Assembly (NCBI RefSeq): GCF_035046485.1
Contig: NC_085138.1
Coordinates: forward strand, 87,779,228 to 87,843,227
DNA length: 64,000 nt
Direction: 5' to 3'
From: Aedes albopictus
Lineage: Eukaryota > Arthropoda > Insecta > Diptera > Culicidae
The notes beneath the pieces were generated by a model that was not told the DNA's origin, ran no database searches, and was given only the letters and a program-made list of their open reading frames with translations. How positions within the stretch are numbered: position 1 is the stretch's first letter; each line of letters starts with the position of its first letter. Positions 53,617 through 64,000 of the stretch are shown in pieces. A program made the translations under genes and the position numbers.

Positions 53617-55435
53617 TTAAGCTAGATCATCGATTCCCTGGTCACCATGGTCGCTTCGTTTTGGTTTCGAGGGTTTACTGGAGTCGCTGCCGGGATCACC
53701 ATCGGAGTGATTTCTTTTGGAGAGGGTAGTTTGGATGGAAGCTATCGATCGATTACTTTCCGTGCTGTCATCAGATGAAATTTCCATAGCTGGGTCGAAA
53801 TCTTTCTTTAGTCGGTTTTTCTTGTTCTTTTTTCGGCTTTTTCCTGACTGTGATGTCCATTCTTGATACTGCGAAGTCGTTTTTGTGTCTGGTGTAAGGT
53901 TCAGGGTATCTGTTTGCGGTGTCGAGTTGGTCGGTACATCCTGGGTTTCGGGAATATGTATATCGAAGGGAGTAGTAAAGCTTGATTGGGTTTCAGTGGG
54001 ATTCACGTAGATCTTTCTCAAATATTCGATTTCTAGGTCCTTCTTCTTGATTGTAGCTTGTAGGTCGATGACACTTTTGGTTAGTTGGTCTACTTTAGTG
54101 ATCAGGTCTTCGATAGTGCCGTGCTGTTGGACCTGGTCCATTCGCTGTCCAACGCTGCGCCCTTTCAACTATCTTTCCAGTTCAGCAATCCGTTCGTCCT
54201 TTTTTCGTGAGTCATCGATTAGTCGCCGTACCGTTTCCGAAAGGTCTGATATTTCCTTATCTTTGCTGAGAGCTGCTACCCCGGCGAAAGAACCGCGGTT
54301 CCTGTTGTTTTCCTGAAGCGATTCGAATTCTCTTCTGGCCTGTGGATAGGTATATCCTTTATCGATTCGGATGTGTTGAATCTCTACCCAAGTAACACAC
54401 ATGTTATATAAAAGTTACGACAGCGCAAGTTTTGGTTGTATAGAAGTTTATTTCACGTTATTTCAACACAATGTTAGAATTACGTAAAATAAACTTCTAT
54501 ACAACTAAAACTTGCGCTGTTGTAACTCTATTATAACATGTGTGTTGCTTGGGTACCTCCTTCATGTATATCGGGCATTTTCGGCTGGATACGGGGTGGT
54601 CGGTCGAATTGCATAATTTGCAAAACTGCTGATTATTACACGTTAAGGGTCTGCTCGCCTCAACGCTCATGTTATCAGCCATTCCAGAAGCGGTGTTGGT
54701 TCTGCCATCCTCGTATACTTGGGAACACGTTCCACAGGTTTGATGAACTTGCAAACAACGTTTTTTTGTGTGCCCATACTCCCAGCACTTGTAACAGAGC
54801 ATAGGAGCGGGGTAATAATTCCGTGTTTTGCATCTCGACCAACCAAAGTCGATGTGGTCGGGAATTACTGTTCCGGAGATGGTCAGAATAATAGTGGGAC
54901 TGTTCATCAACTTACCTTCGGAATTTTTCTTCTTGATGCGGCGGATGCCGCGGACTCCTTGACCACTAAGCTGTTCCAGGAGGTTGTCGTCACTCAGATC
55001 CACACAGTCATGGTTACTAACAACACATTCCCGTTTGTTTAGCGTTGGATGTTCCACAATCTGAATTCTTGTTCCATCTGCAAGCTGGTCCATTTTGAGA
55101 AGCTTCTGAAAATGGGCCGCATTTCGCACTTTCAATGCGTAGGAGATACCACGGTTTTCTTTGAAGGCGCCATCGATCGCTTTACCGATCCATTTTTCAA
55201 TGGATGTTCGCAGCAGGAATGGGTCCGATGGCAGTGTACCTGCGGTTGCTTTCATCTGGAGGACCTGGATGGCGCCAGAGCAACCATCGCTGTCCATGTG
55301 TAGTGGTACCAGTTGGCCTGCATAATCGCCACGGAACAAGTTGCTTGGACCTCCACCACCGGGACCCCCTGGATCCCTAAAGCGGGGCGAGGTCCCGAGC
55401 ACCGGCACCATGCCGGGGCACGGGATTAGATCCAC
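53617..55435 (-). pseudogene. LINE ORF1 (gag-like nucleic-acid-binding protein), broken
   Basis: Starts at ATG 55435. The first 294 codons include a central conserved region (RRIKKKNSEGKLMNSPTIIL) and zinc knuckles CYKCWEYGHTKKRC (214-227, C-x2-C-x4-H-x4-C) and CKLCNSTDHPVSSRKC (272-287). A MITE (54387-54553) interrupts it after MKEV. The frame resumes as EIQHIRIDKGYTYPQARREF. An in-frame TAG at 54166-54168 then separates a coiled-coil-like, charged C-terminal part ending GIDDLA. Such proteins coat the LINE RNA. Confidence 0.88.
54387..54553. mobile_element. Palindromic MITE (167 bp) inside LINE ORF1
   Basis: Ends CCCAAGTAACACACATG and, inverted, CCCAAGCAACACACATG, with TA on each side (54385-54386 and 54554-54555). 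Most of its length is self-complementary (AACTTCTATACAAC type arms). Removing 169 bp restores the ORF1 frame, so the MITE is younger than the LINE. Confidence 0.9.
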
Positions 55436-55641
55436 CTTATTTGGACTTTCTCTAGCTGATGCTCACACGTGGTTGGGAAGAAAAAAACGACAAAAGAGAG
55501 AGGTTTTTATCTACTCACGTACGCACAGACAAAACTTTTGGGCCGCCTAAATATCGATAAATGCGCGATAGCTTGGTACAGAGCAAAAGCAAAACGTGAC
55601 CAATCTCTACTGATGCGAGCTGGCAACTGTGTAATTCATGT

Positions 55642-57540
55642 AAGATTCCTAGAAGAATATCTGAAAGGTATCCACGAAGAAATTACAGAAGGAATCCTTG
55701 GAAGATTTTCTTATGGAATTCATGGTGAAAATTCAAGAAGAATGCGTTGCAGATATTCTGAACAAATTATTGAAAAAAAATCTATAGGAATCCCTAATGG
55801 ATTTTCCTAAGGAAACAGTGGAAGAATTACTTAAAGAATCTTTGGAAAATTCCTGGATTTTTATGAGTTCTTAGACGATTTTCTTCAGCAATTTTCAAAT
55901 GAATATCTCAAGGAATGATATTCATATGAAGGGACCCTAGAAGGAATCCATGCAGCAATTATGAAATAAAACTAATGAAGATTTACAAAATGATTTTTTG
56001 GAGAAATTTTTGATTATTTCTGTTGAGGAATATCTAAAAGAAACTCTGGAAAAAAATTAAAAAAAAAACATAAATGCATTTATTTTAAATAATCCCTGGA
56101 ACAATCACTGAAACACTACTCCTACTGGAATTTCTGAAGGAATCCTTAGAGGATTTTTTGAAGCATTTCTCAGAGAAAAATTTAAAAAAAAATCTTGAAA
56201 GTATTCCTTGGGTACTGGAGGAAATTCTTAAAAAAGTATTTTTTTTTTTTAATTAAATCCCTGTATAATTTTCTGAATTTTTGAACGCTGTTATGAATTA
56301 ATGAGGAAATCCATGGTAGACTTTCAAAGGAAATCTTTCAGGAGTTTTCTGAAAAAAAAAATTGGAGGAGGATCTAACGGCCTTTCTGGAGTAATTTCTT
56401 CAAAAAAAAAAAATAACATGGACAAACTTCTAAAGGAGCTGCTGGAAGAATTACTGAAATAGACCCTGATAAAATTGTTTCGAACAAATCATGGAAGAAA
56501 TCCAAGGAAAATTTCCTAAAGGAATCCTTGAAAATAACAATAGTGCAATCTCTCAACTAATCCTCACAGAAATTACCAAAACAATTCCTGGAAGATTTCT
56601 AAAAAAAAATAAAGAAGAATTGTTTGACGAGCATTTGCTATAGAAATCCTTGAAAAAAAAAATACTGGTAAAATTCCTAGGAATTCAAATTGCCAGATTT
56701 TCATAAGGAATCCGTGGGAGATCATCCGAGAGAAACGCCTGAGTAACAATCCATGGATGCATTATTGGGAAAGTCCAAGGAAGGTTTTCTGGAGGAATCC
56801 TTAGAGAAATTTCTGGAGGAATCTCTAGATAAAACTTTGGATATTTTTTTTTTATGGAAACTCTGACGGAATTTCTGAAGGAATTTCAAAGCATTCTTTT
56901 GTAACATCTGAACTAGTCGCTACGGGAATTCCTCAAAGTATTCCAAGAAATGTTTCGGAAAGAGCCGTTGGAGAAGAAGTTTTTGGAAGAATTTTTGGAA
57001 AATTTGGAATTCTTTTATTGATTTTTTTTATGGAGTCAGTAGAAGGTTTTCTGAATGAATTCGTGGAGATTTTTCTAAAAAACGGGGAAATTGGATTGAT
57101 TGGAAGCTTCCAAACACATGAAGGTATTATTTTTTCAAAGGAATCTCTTGACTAGTTTCATAGGAAATCCATACTGGATTTTCATAAAAGTTCCTTGGAA
57201 GAATTCCTGAAAGAAACGTTGGAGGAGTTTTTCAAGGAATATTTGGAAGATTTTCTAAATGAATGCTTGATAAAATGACTGAAGGAATCTGAATTCCTGA
57301 GTTCAGCTTGAAAAATTTCTAAAAAAAAATGTGAAATATTTTACGAAAGAACCTCTGGAGGGTTTTCAGAAGGAATCCATAGAAATAGTTCCAAAAGAAC
57401 TCCTTGAACGTTTTCACGAGAGTTTTCTAATGGAATCGTTTGAAAGTTTCTAGAATAATTGTTTAAATGAACCCATGGAAGAATTCGGACATGAATTTTC
57501 AGATGAATTCTTTAAAAATCGTTATAAAATTAATCCGTGA
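55642..57540 (+). repeat. 12-mer-type array, decayed
   Basis: GGAATTTCTGAAGGAATC-type repeats with many substitutions and poly-A runs. It is continuous with 47990-48610 across the LINE. The 113-codon frame at its left edge starts inside the LINE and is not a gene. Confidence 0.65.
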
Positions 57541-57565
57541 TTTTTTTTTTTCAAAATAATCTCTT

Positions 57566-57842
57566 GGGAATAAGGTCTCCAGTTAACCTAGTGGTTAAGC
57601 CTATGGATCGCCAACCCGGATACGGCGAGTTCGATTCCCGTTCTGGTCGGGAACATTTTCTCGACTCCCTGGGCATAATGTATCATTTTACTTGCCACAC
57701 AATGTAAAAATTGATGCAGTGGCAGACAAGGAAAGCCCTTCAATTAATAACTGTGGAAGTGCTCTAAGAACACTAAGTTGAAGAGATGCAGGCCAAGTTC
57801 CAATGCGAATGTAGAGCCATAAAGGAGAAAAAGAAGAAGAAG
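57566..57842 (+). mobile_element. Feilai-type tRNA-derived SINE
   Basis: Box A region AACCTAGTGGTTAAGCC and box B GAGTTCGATTCCCG. The tail has CCCTGGGCATAATGTATC, AATAACTGTGGAAGTGCTC and a terminal (GAA)n. It is flanked by the duplication AATCTCTT (57558-57565 and 57843-57850). Close to 40040-40300. Confidence 0.85.
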
Positions 57843-57920
57843 AATCTCTTATGAAATAACTGAGTAAATTTATGGAGAAATGTGCTGGATAAATGCGACT
57901 GGAAATCTGGCTTTTTCAGT

Positions 57921-57968
57921 CTTTGCCCTTGAGAAGAACCCAATAAAGAAGGCGAAACGTCGGCCAAA
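57921..57968 (+). ncRNA. Decayed hammerhead-like motif
   Basis: CTTTGCC and GGCCAAAG (stem I, one bulge) bracket CTTGAGAAG, a weak stem II region and GAAACGTC. It has the same layout as 42428-42467, but the CUGANGA core is mutated. A wider inverted repeat (AAATCTGGCTTT at 57903 and AAAGCCAGAT at 58016) surrounds it. Confidence 0.25.
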
Positions 57969-58029
57969 GCAAAACACTCCGTTTTGAATAATCCAATTTG
58001 GAATTTGGAGCTAAGAAAGCCAGATCTTC

Positions 58030-58290
58030 GGAAGTCTATGGAGAAACTTGTTGACGAATCTTTAGAAGAATTTCTAAAAAAAAGGACTGGATGAATTTAT
58101 TAAGAAATCTATAGAAGATATCCCAAAAAAAATCCCCAACTTATTTCTGGATGATCCTCTGAAAGTATTTCCAAAGAAAACCCCAGGAAAACTTCCTAAA
58201 AGCCGCTTTAGAGGAATTTCTGAAGCACCCAGAGGAAAATTCCCGAATGAATCATTCGGAGATTGTTTGAAAGGATTTGTGGAGTTTTTT
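58030..58290 (+). repeat. 12-mer-type array, decayed
   Basis: GGAATTTCTGAAG-like units, heavily mutated. Confidence 0.45.
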
Positions 58291-58410
58291 TGTTTAAGAT
58301 ATCCTTATTTATTGCACGTATGGGACGTTGTAGGATTGTGAAATCAGACAGTTCTATGTAAAGATGTGAAACTAAGTAAATGAATGAACATTGCAGGCTA
58401 ATCCAGCCAG

Positions 58411-59404
58411 CCCAAGTAACATTTTATGTTTTGTTCGGCTCTATAAGAGATCTTCATGACCAATTTTATAAAACATGCAATAAAACTGATTTATACATCA
58501 AAACCTCTTGATAACCTCTTTAAGAGCATCTTCCGGCAAAATGGACCACTCTCGGAGAGGTTTTGCATACCACATTAAGAGTAGTAATAAAACCGTTTAA
58601 AAATCTTGTTGAAAGATTATACATTCTCGATTGTTGTTGTGTTTCTGTCAACAAAAAATATGACAGTTCAAGATGCAGAGATGCTTCTTAAATGGCATGT
58701 GAAGTTCAGGAGGATACATAATTCGTAAGTAGAAAGCGATAATTTCAAAGTAATATTTTAGTAGTTATTGTGTTGGTAGGCTAATGCGCATTCAATTTTA
58801 CCGTGAATATTGGGGTTGCAGAATCATAAAATTAATGCGTTTCGAAAATAGTGAATATTATCATCTTGGAATGAAATAAATCGATTAGTTAATTTAGTAA
58901 AACTATCTCAAATCAGAAGAAAACTCAGCAGAGAGAGTTTATTTATGCAAGCATGTTATGGAAATGGTGGCAAACTATCAATTCATTGCAAATTTGAGCA
59001 AAATTAACTATTTTTCATTCACGTTAGCTAATTCTTCAATATGGTGACGATCATAATCAGCGAAAATAAAACGAAAACAAGTTTACTTTCACGATGACCG
59101 CAATAAACCTATCAGTGTCGTAGTTTCTGCTTTTCCACCAACAGATGTCGTTACTAATCGACCGGATCGCCATTTGTTGAGAGTTTGAACAGTTTTATTG
59201 TAATGATTGCCAGAAGGTTTACTTATCGGAAAGTTGTGTTTACTCTTAAAATCTGTCTTTATGGATATCTTCAGGTATACTATAAAAAATGTTATCAATG
59301 GATTACATAAAAGCAGTCATAAAACTGTGAGTTATAACTATTGCTGTAATAAAACCCTAATAAAAATCAAACAAAACCAATCAGCAATGGAGTTGTTACT
59401 TGGG
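58411..59404. mobile_element. TIR element with CCCAAGTAACA ends (about 1 kb)
   Basis: CCCAAGTAACATTTTATG at the left and TTGTTACTTGGG at the right. The interior is AT-rich with no transposase. It shares terminal sequence with the MITE at 54387 and the elements at 34175, 40816 and 41810. Confidence 0.6.
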
Positions 59405-60111
59405 AGGTTTTGAAACACGCGCAGTAATCTACTAAAAGCATGCATCACTCAACCAAAATCAACAGGGAATCATAACTTCCATAATAAACACGAGGAAAGT
59501 TAATTTTTAAAGAAAATTATTACGTGTGACGACATTCCCAACTTCTACCGGCTGTCGCTGAAGCTGTCTGTCATCATCAAAAGTCAACGCATAATCAGCA
59601 TCCCTCGTCATCCATTCATTCATCCAAGTGAAGCCAGCAGCCATGATGCCAAAGAAAGTCTTATTAAAAACGCCTATCTCGCGTCGCCTCGTCGCAAGCC
59701 TTATCTGGAAAGTCAACATCGCTCTCCCGCCTCGGTTTGGACGGCATGCAACGAAGCCGGGCAAGGAAGGATATCATCACATTCCGGTTCGTTACTCGAC
59801 GGTCGGAGTGGCGCTGCGACGACAGAAACGATGCGACGCCTGAGCCTATGCACTGCAATAATGCCTGGAAGCCTTCGAGGCGGAATGTATTCTTAATTCA
59901 TTACATATTCGGTCATAAATATTGTTATTACAGTCAGTGGGTCTTTGATTTCTGTGCTGGCGGGTGTTATCATTGATGGTGCGATTAGGGGACGTTTCCG
60001 CGAATGAACTTTTGCCGAAAATGTTTCCGTTTCCCAATCTTCTTCTTATTTTTCACACTTCTTCTACTTCTTTGTCTTCACATTCGTCGTTTTCTTCTTC
60101 GCGTCTTCTAT
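59405..60111. other. Sequence without a recognised gene
   Basis: 59500-59860 is GC-richer and has overlapping short frames (64-85 codons) on both strands. None has a recognisable motif. Possibly single-copy DNA. Confidence 0.3.
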
Positions 60112-60213
60112 GACGAGTTTGGTGGTCTAGAGGCTACCGTTTCTGATTCGTATTCGGAGGGTCCTGAGGTCCAGCCCGTTCATTTCCTCCTGCTTCATAT
60201 CTTTCTATCTACT
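60112..60213 (+). mobile_element. tRNA-derived SINE (family 1)
   Basis: TTTGGTGGTCTAGAGGCTACC (box A region), then a degraded box B, followed by TTTCCTCCTGCTTCATATC and TTTCTATCTACTT, matching the reverse complement of the copy at 12530-12667. It is cut off by the transposon end at 60216. Confidence 0.65.
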
Positions 60214-60215
60214 TA

Positions 60216-60400
60216 CAGGGGGTGGTCAAAAATGTTTGGGATAGGCAACTTTTTTTTCTCTCACAAAAAAGTTCAACATGCTGTAATTTTCCATGGAGTT
60301 AATCAAAAATTCTCAAATTTTGACTGTTAGTCAACCTATTATATGTTCATATGTGCTCTAGCTGTGGAAACTCAGGTTAGGCTGAGGTTGTCAATCAAAT
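60216..60400 (+). mobile_element. Tc1/mariner-like transposon end fragment
   Basis: CAGGGGGTGGTCAAAAATGT directly follows TA, as expected for a Tc1/mariner terminus. No transposase and no second end is visible before the hairpin at 60401. Confidence 0.45.
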
Positions 60401-60460
60401 AATTGCATTATGATTCATAATGCAACCGAAATGTGTTGCATTATGAACCATAATGCAATT
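60401..60460. repeat. Small inverted repeat
   Basis: AATTGCATTATGATTCATAA and its near-complement around an 8-nt loop. The arms are about 26 bp with one or two mismatches. Confidence 0.7.
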
Positions 60461-60552
60461 GTTTGGTATCGAGCGGAAAAGTAGGCCGTACCTTACCGAA
60501 ACGACAAGTATAAACTTTAATTTTAAAGTGCCGAGTTGCAAAAATTGCTTTA

Positions 60553-60960
60553 TTTTGCCTTTTTGCCTTTCTCGTACACTAAGTGTACTGGAAAGGCTAT
60601 ATGTTCACTCCAAAAACGACTTTTTGATAGAAGGCCCGGAGGGTCAAGTCACATATACCAATCAACTCAGCTCGACGAATTGAGGTGATGTCTGTGTGTG
60701 TGTATGTGTGTGTGTATGTGTGTATGTGTGTATGTGTACAAAAAAAACTCACATCACTTTTTGACAGTAAACCTCAACCGATTTTAATGACCGACGCTTC
60801 ATTCGACGCGGAATCTGGTTCCATTGTTTCCTATTGAAAATGGTTCGGATCGGTCCTGCCGTTCCGGAATTATGGCCATTTACGTGTTCGGGATCAGTAC
60901 CCTTGGAAGATGCCATACATAAAAATGTAACAAACACATACATGCGACACATCAAACTGC
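60553..60960 (+). repeat. Mosquito dispersed repeat head with (TG)n microsatellite
   Basis: TTTGCCTTTCTCGTACACTA opens the unit. AAGGCCCGGAGGGTCAAGTC and CAACTCAGCTCGACGAATTG follow, then a (TG)n/(TATG) run at about 60690-60740. A terminal fragment of the same family is at 11961. It leads into the tandem array below. Confidence 0.65.
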
Positions 60961-62870
60961 GGCATTTTGGATAACCTGATGAACAATTAGCAAGAAAACA
61001 GTCTCAGACCATATCTGAACCGGTAGTGTTCCAGAACCGGTTCCGGGAGTCTCGCAGGAAGTGGCCAAATATAAAAGTGAACCAAATCCATGCATGCGAC
61101 ACATCAAATTGCGGCAATTTAGATAACCTGATGGACAGTTAGCAAGAAAACAGTCTCAGACCATATCTGAACCGGTTGTGTTCCGGAACCGGTTCCGGAT
61201 GTACCGCCGGAAGTGGTCAAATATAAAAGTGAACCAAATGCAAAATGCATGCATGCGGTATATCAAAGCGCGACTTTTTTGATAACCCAATGAAAGGTTG
61301 GCATAAAAAAAAAGACTCAGACCATATCTGAACCGGTACCCGAGCAGGAGAAAATAACTGAAGAATAATTAACTCAGGTATGGAAAACCGAATACCTACA
61401 ACCTGAGTGAGGTATTAAGTAGCCCTGCATAAGAGGTACAATACCTAAAAAAATAACTGGTGTGTATTCTGTGCATAACGCGTGAATAATGACATCAGGT
61501 ATGGTAATACCTAAATAATAATCGAAGATATTTCCATACAAATAGCGATTTTCTCATAATTGAACAATACCTCAATCAGTCCTCAACACCAAATCAATAA
61601 CTCGTTGAGGTATTGTATCAATACCCACAAAATACCAAAATAAGTTATTTTCAATACCTGGACAACCGACCAATACCTTGTCTTGGTATGATACCTGACT
61701 TTGGTATGCTCCAGTTATGTGGCAGTTATTCAGTCCTGCTCGGGTAGTGTATCGGAACCGGTTCCGGAAGTCCTGCTGGAAGCGGTCAAATATAAAAGTG
61801 ATCCAAACCCATGCATGCGACACATCAAACTGCGGCATTTTCGATAACCTGATGAGCAGTTAGCAAGAACCGGTAGTGTTTCAGAACCGGTTCCGGGTGT
61901 TCCGCCGGAAGTGGCCGTATATAAAAGTTGACAAAACTTTTGCATGCGGGACATCCAACCACGGCTTTTTTGACAACTTGATGACCAGTTATTGAGGAAG
62001 TAGGCTAAGACCACATTATGAACTATCAGTAGTGCCGAAACTAGTTCCAGGTTTCCCTTCGAAAGCGGCTAAATATAAAATTGAACCAAACCCATGGCTT
62101 TTTTTTATAACCTAATAAACTTTAGCAAGCAAATAGGCTCAGACTATTTAAGAGACTATCGGTAGTGTTCCGCAACCGGTTCCGGGCCGGAAGTGACACC
62201 AAACCCATGCATGCAATACCTCAAATCACGGCTTTTTAGGTAACATGATGAACAGTTGCAAGAAAATAGACGGTAGCCATATCGTTGTGTTACGGAACCG
62301 ATTACGGGTGTCCCGCCAGAAATGGTCAAATGTAAAAGAGTACCAATACATGCGACATATCAATGACTTATTCAGTAACAAGATAAACGGTTAACCAACA
62401 AATAATCTCAGACCATATTTGGGAGAACCGATAGTGTCCCAGAACTGGTGATAAGACGAGTAACGCGCCGGAAGTGGTAAAATATAGAAGGGAACTAAAC
62501 CATAGCGGCGTTTTTGATAATCTGATGAACGGTCAACAAGAAAATAGTCTCAGGCCACATCTAGAACTTGTAATAATATTTCGGAATCAGTTGCGGGTGT
62601 TCCATCGGAAGTGATTTAATAGAGTGAACCAAAAATCATGCATGTGATACATAAAATCGCGTCTTTATTAAAAATTTGCCGAACGGTTAGCAAGAAAATA
62701 GCCTCAGATCACGTTAATTTTCGGCTTTTCAGGTAACCCGATGAACAGTTGACAAACACATAGTCTAAGACCATATTTGAGACAACCGGAATCGGTTCCA
62801 GGTGTCCCGCCAGAAGTGGTCAAATGTAAAATTTAACAAAACCCATGCAAGCTGCGCATCAAATAGCGAA
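60961..62870 (+). repeat. Tandem array, unit about 130-160 bp
   Basis: Each unit has a landmark GAACCGGTTCCGG, then GAAGTGG(T/C)CAAATATAAAA, CCATGCATGCGACACATCAA and GATAACCTGATGAACAGTTA. Landmarks recur near 61030, 61180, 61750, 61885, 62040, 62170, 62300 and 62450, with growing decay toward the right. Short ORFs are not genes. Confidence 0.8.
61339..61744. mobile_element. MITE (CCCGAGCAGGA family), intact copy 2
   Basis: 406 bp, CCCGAGCAGGAGAAAATAAC to GTTATTCAGTCCTGCTCGGG, TA on both sides (61337-61338 and 61745-61746). Its removal restores GAACCGGTAGTGT of the tandem unit. Close to 25429-25832. Confidence 0.9.
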
Positions 62871-64000
62871 ATTATAAAAGTGAAAAAAAAATAAATGTCA
62901 AAGCGATAAATCAAATTGTGGCTTTTTTGATAGCATGTAAACTGCCCCCACTCACATAACAGTCCCATCTTTGCTGGGATTCCTATTATATGGAACAGTT
63001 ATGCGAGTGGTGGCAGTAAACGTTGGGTAAGATTATAAGTGAAGAAATGGTCAAAGTCTTCATATATGCAAGAGAACAAAATCGTGACCAAAGCGAACTC
63101 TTCAAATCACACCATTTCAGATTCCTGCGGTGTAAATGTATAGTAGGATGGATCAACGTTTTATGGAAAAATATAATTTAATCGCATCAACCCCTTATAC
63201 AGTTTTTCAATCTTCAAGCGCCTTATGCTTCTCGCGCTTCTCGCGAACTGGCTCTTAAATTACTGCTCACAATTTGGGTGCGGCTGGTTGAGCCCTCGCT
63301 CTTCTCATTGCGATTGAAATTTGAATGGAAAATTTACATTTTCTGCATTTTTCTCGTAGGAAGGTCAACGTAGGAAGGTTCACATGAATCGTGTTACCGA
63401 TGATAAGAAAATATAGCCTAAAGTGTGCTGAAATAAGCATTGGCGAATATCACAAAGTGATCTGTGATTGTGAATAAAGTTAACCTTCTTCACGCATTAG
63501 CTGACGCTCACTCCGCTGCCATAGTGGATGGAATGGGGTCATAATGACTATAGGGTTAAGGTGGTCAAGCAGTGAACTGAGAGGTCTGATATTTTTCTGC
63601 TCTGTTTTGTTGTTGAACATAACATCGGAATATGTATCACCAGTAAGTTTCGAAAATCGATGATGGCTTTGTTAAAATTGTTGCTACTCTATGTAAAGTG
63701 TTTTCAGGATTCAGGAACATTTTGGCTACCGTCGACGAAAAGTTCATGAGTACATATTTGACGAGCAAGGCACTATCACCACTAGGTGGATTAATCTAAG
63801 TTTTTTATATCACTTCTCGAATAAATCAATACCTTTTTTCCGAAGACCACATTATCAAGAAGACTTGCAGCACTGCTGAAAATCGGGAGTCACTGCTAGC
63901 AGCGCAACCCCGGATGAAGGTGGTACTATTCATGATAGTGTGTGTAAATTTTCATATTCGCACCAATACACTCTTACACATTTACACAAAGGTACCACCT
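62871..64000. other. No gene recognised; small MITEs
   Basis: A 76-bp palindrome (62941-63016, ACTGCCCCCACTCACATAAC mirrored by GTTATGCGAGTGG) looks like a tiny MITE. Near the window end AGGTGGTAC (63919) faces GTACCACCT (63992), possibly a truncated or complete small TIR element. Otherwise AT-rich DNA with nothing supported. Confidence 0.4.

Larger units (their letters stand above)
48625..55627 (-). mobile_element. Full-length I-superfamily LINE (7003 bp)
   Basis: Non-LTR retrotransposon on the - strand with a perfect 14-bp target duplication TGTGTAATTCATGT (48611-48624 and 55628-55641). It starts CAGTTGCCAGC and ends in the hairpin CAGCC-AAG-GGCTG inside ACGAGAC/GTCTCGT plus a TAA-type tail. 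ORF1 has zinc knuckles. ORF2 has APE endonuclease, reverse transcriptase and RNase H, the I-type domain order. Both ORFs are broken, so it is inactive. It inserted into a 12-mer array. Confidence 0.93.

Noticed and set aside
53203..55303. Plus-strand open frames of 60-107 codons
   Set aside because: They are shadows of the minus-strand LINE ORF1 and ORF2.
59507..59976. Overlapping frames of 64-85 codons on both strands
   Set aside because: No frame stands out and none has a motif; more likely non-coding.

Overview
This window looks like repeat-rich intergenic DNA of a culicine mosquito, most likely Aedes. The evidence is tRNA-derived SINEs of the Feilai type, many TA-target MITEs, an I-superfamily LINE with a (TAA)n-type tail, and two intronless divergent ionotropic receptor genes. 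Species cannot be decided from the sequence alone. No bacterial or organellar features and no recognisable viral gene were seen. All calls were made by eye, with no database or folding run.

Only two host protein genes are well supported. Both are single-exon divergent ionotropic receptors (putative chemoreceptors) on the + strand at 13419-15239 and 30616-32442. They are clear paralogues about 15 kb apart, each with a signal peptide, the three iGluR-type membrane segments and a nearby polyadenylation signal.

Layout. 1-6720: satellite-like array with a 12-bp unit whose orientation flips several times. 6720-13400: unique AT-rich DNA with palindromic elements (8143-8563), MITEs and a foldback element. 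13.4-15.3 kb: receptor 1. 15.3-26.9 kb: nested MITEs, including an insertion nest four levels deep at 22.8-25.4 kb. 26.9-28.0 kb: broken Tc1-like transposon. 28.0-30.2 kb: foldback element and G-rich 12-mer arrays. 30.6-32.5 kb: receptor 2. 32.7-42.5 kb: MITEs, palindromes, SINEs and more 12-mer arrays. 42.6-47.8 kb: a young LTR retroelement with 200-bp LTRs and a perfect target duplication but no gag or pol. 48.6-55.6 kb: a full-length 7.0-kb LINE on the - strand with a 14-bp target duplication and broken ORFs. 55.6-60.5 kb: arrays, SINEs and MITEs. 60.5-62.9 kb: tandem repeat array carrying a MITE. 62.9-64 kb: no recognised gene.

The strongest observations are: (i) the non-coding LTR element, with a 13-copy CG-rich leader repeat and a U5-leader stem; (ii) hammerhead-ribozyme-like motifs inside two large palindromes; (iii) LINE 3' ends that share one covarying stem-loop, three of them as 50-67 bp micro-insertions with perfect target duplications; and (iv) the insertion nest in which one foldback family has jumped into its own copy.
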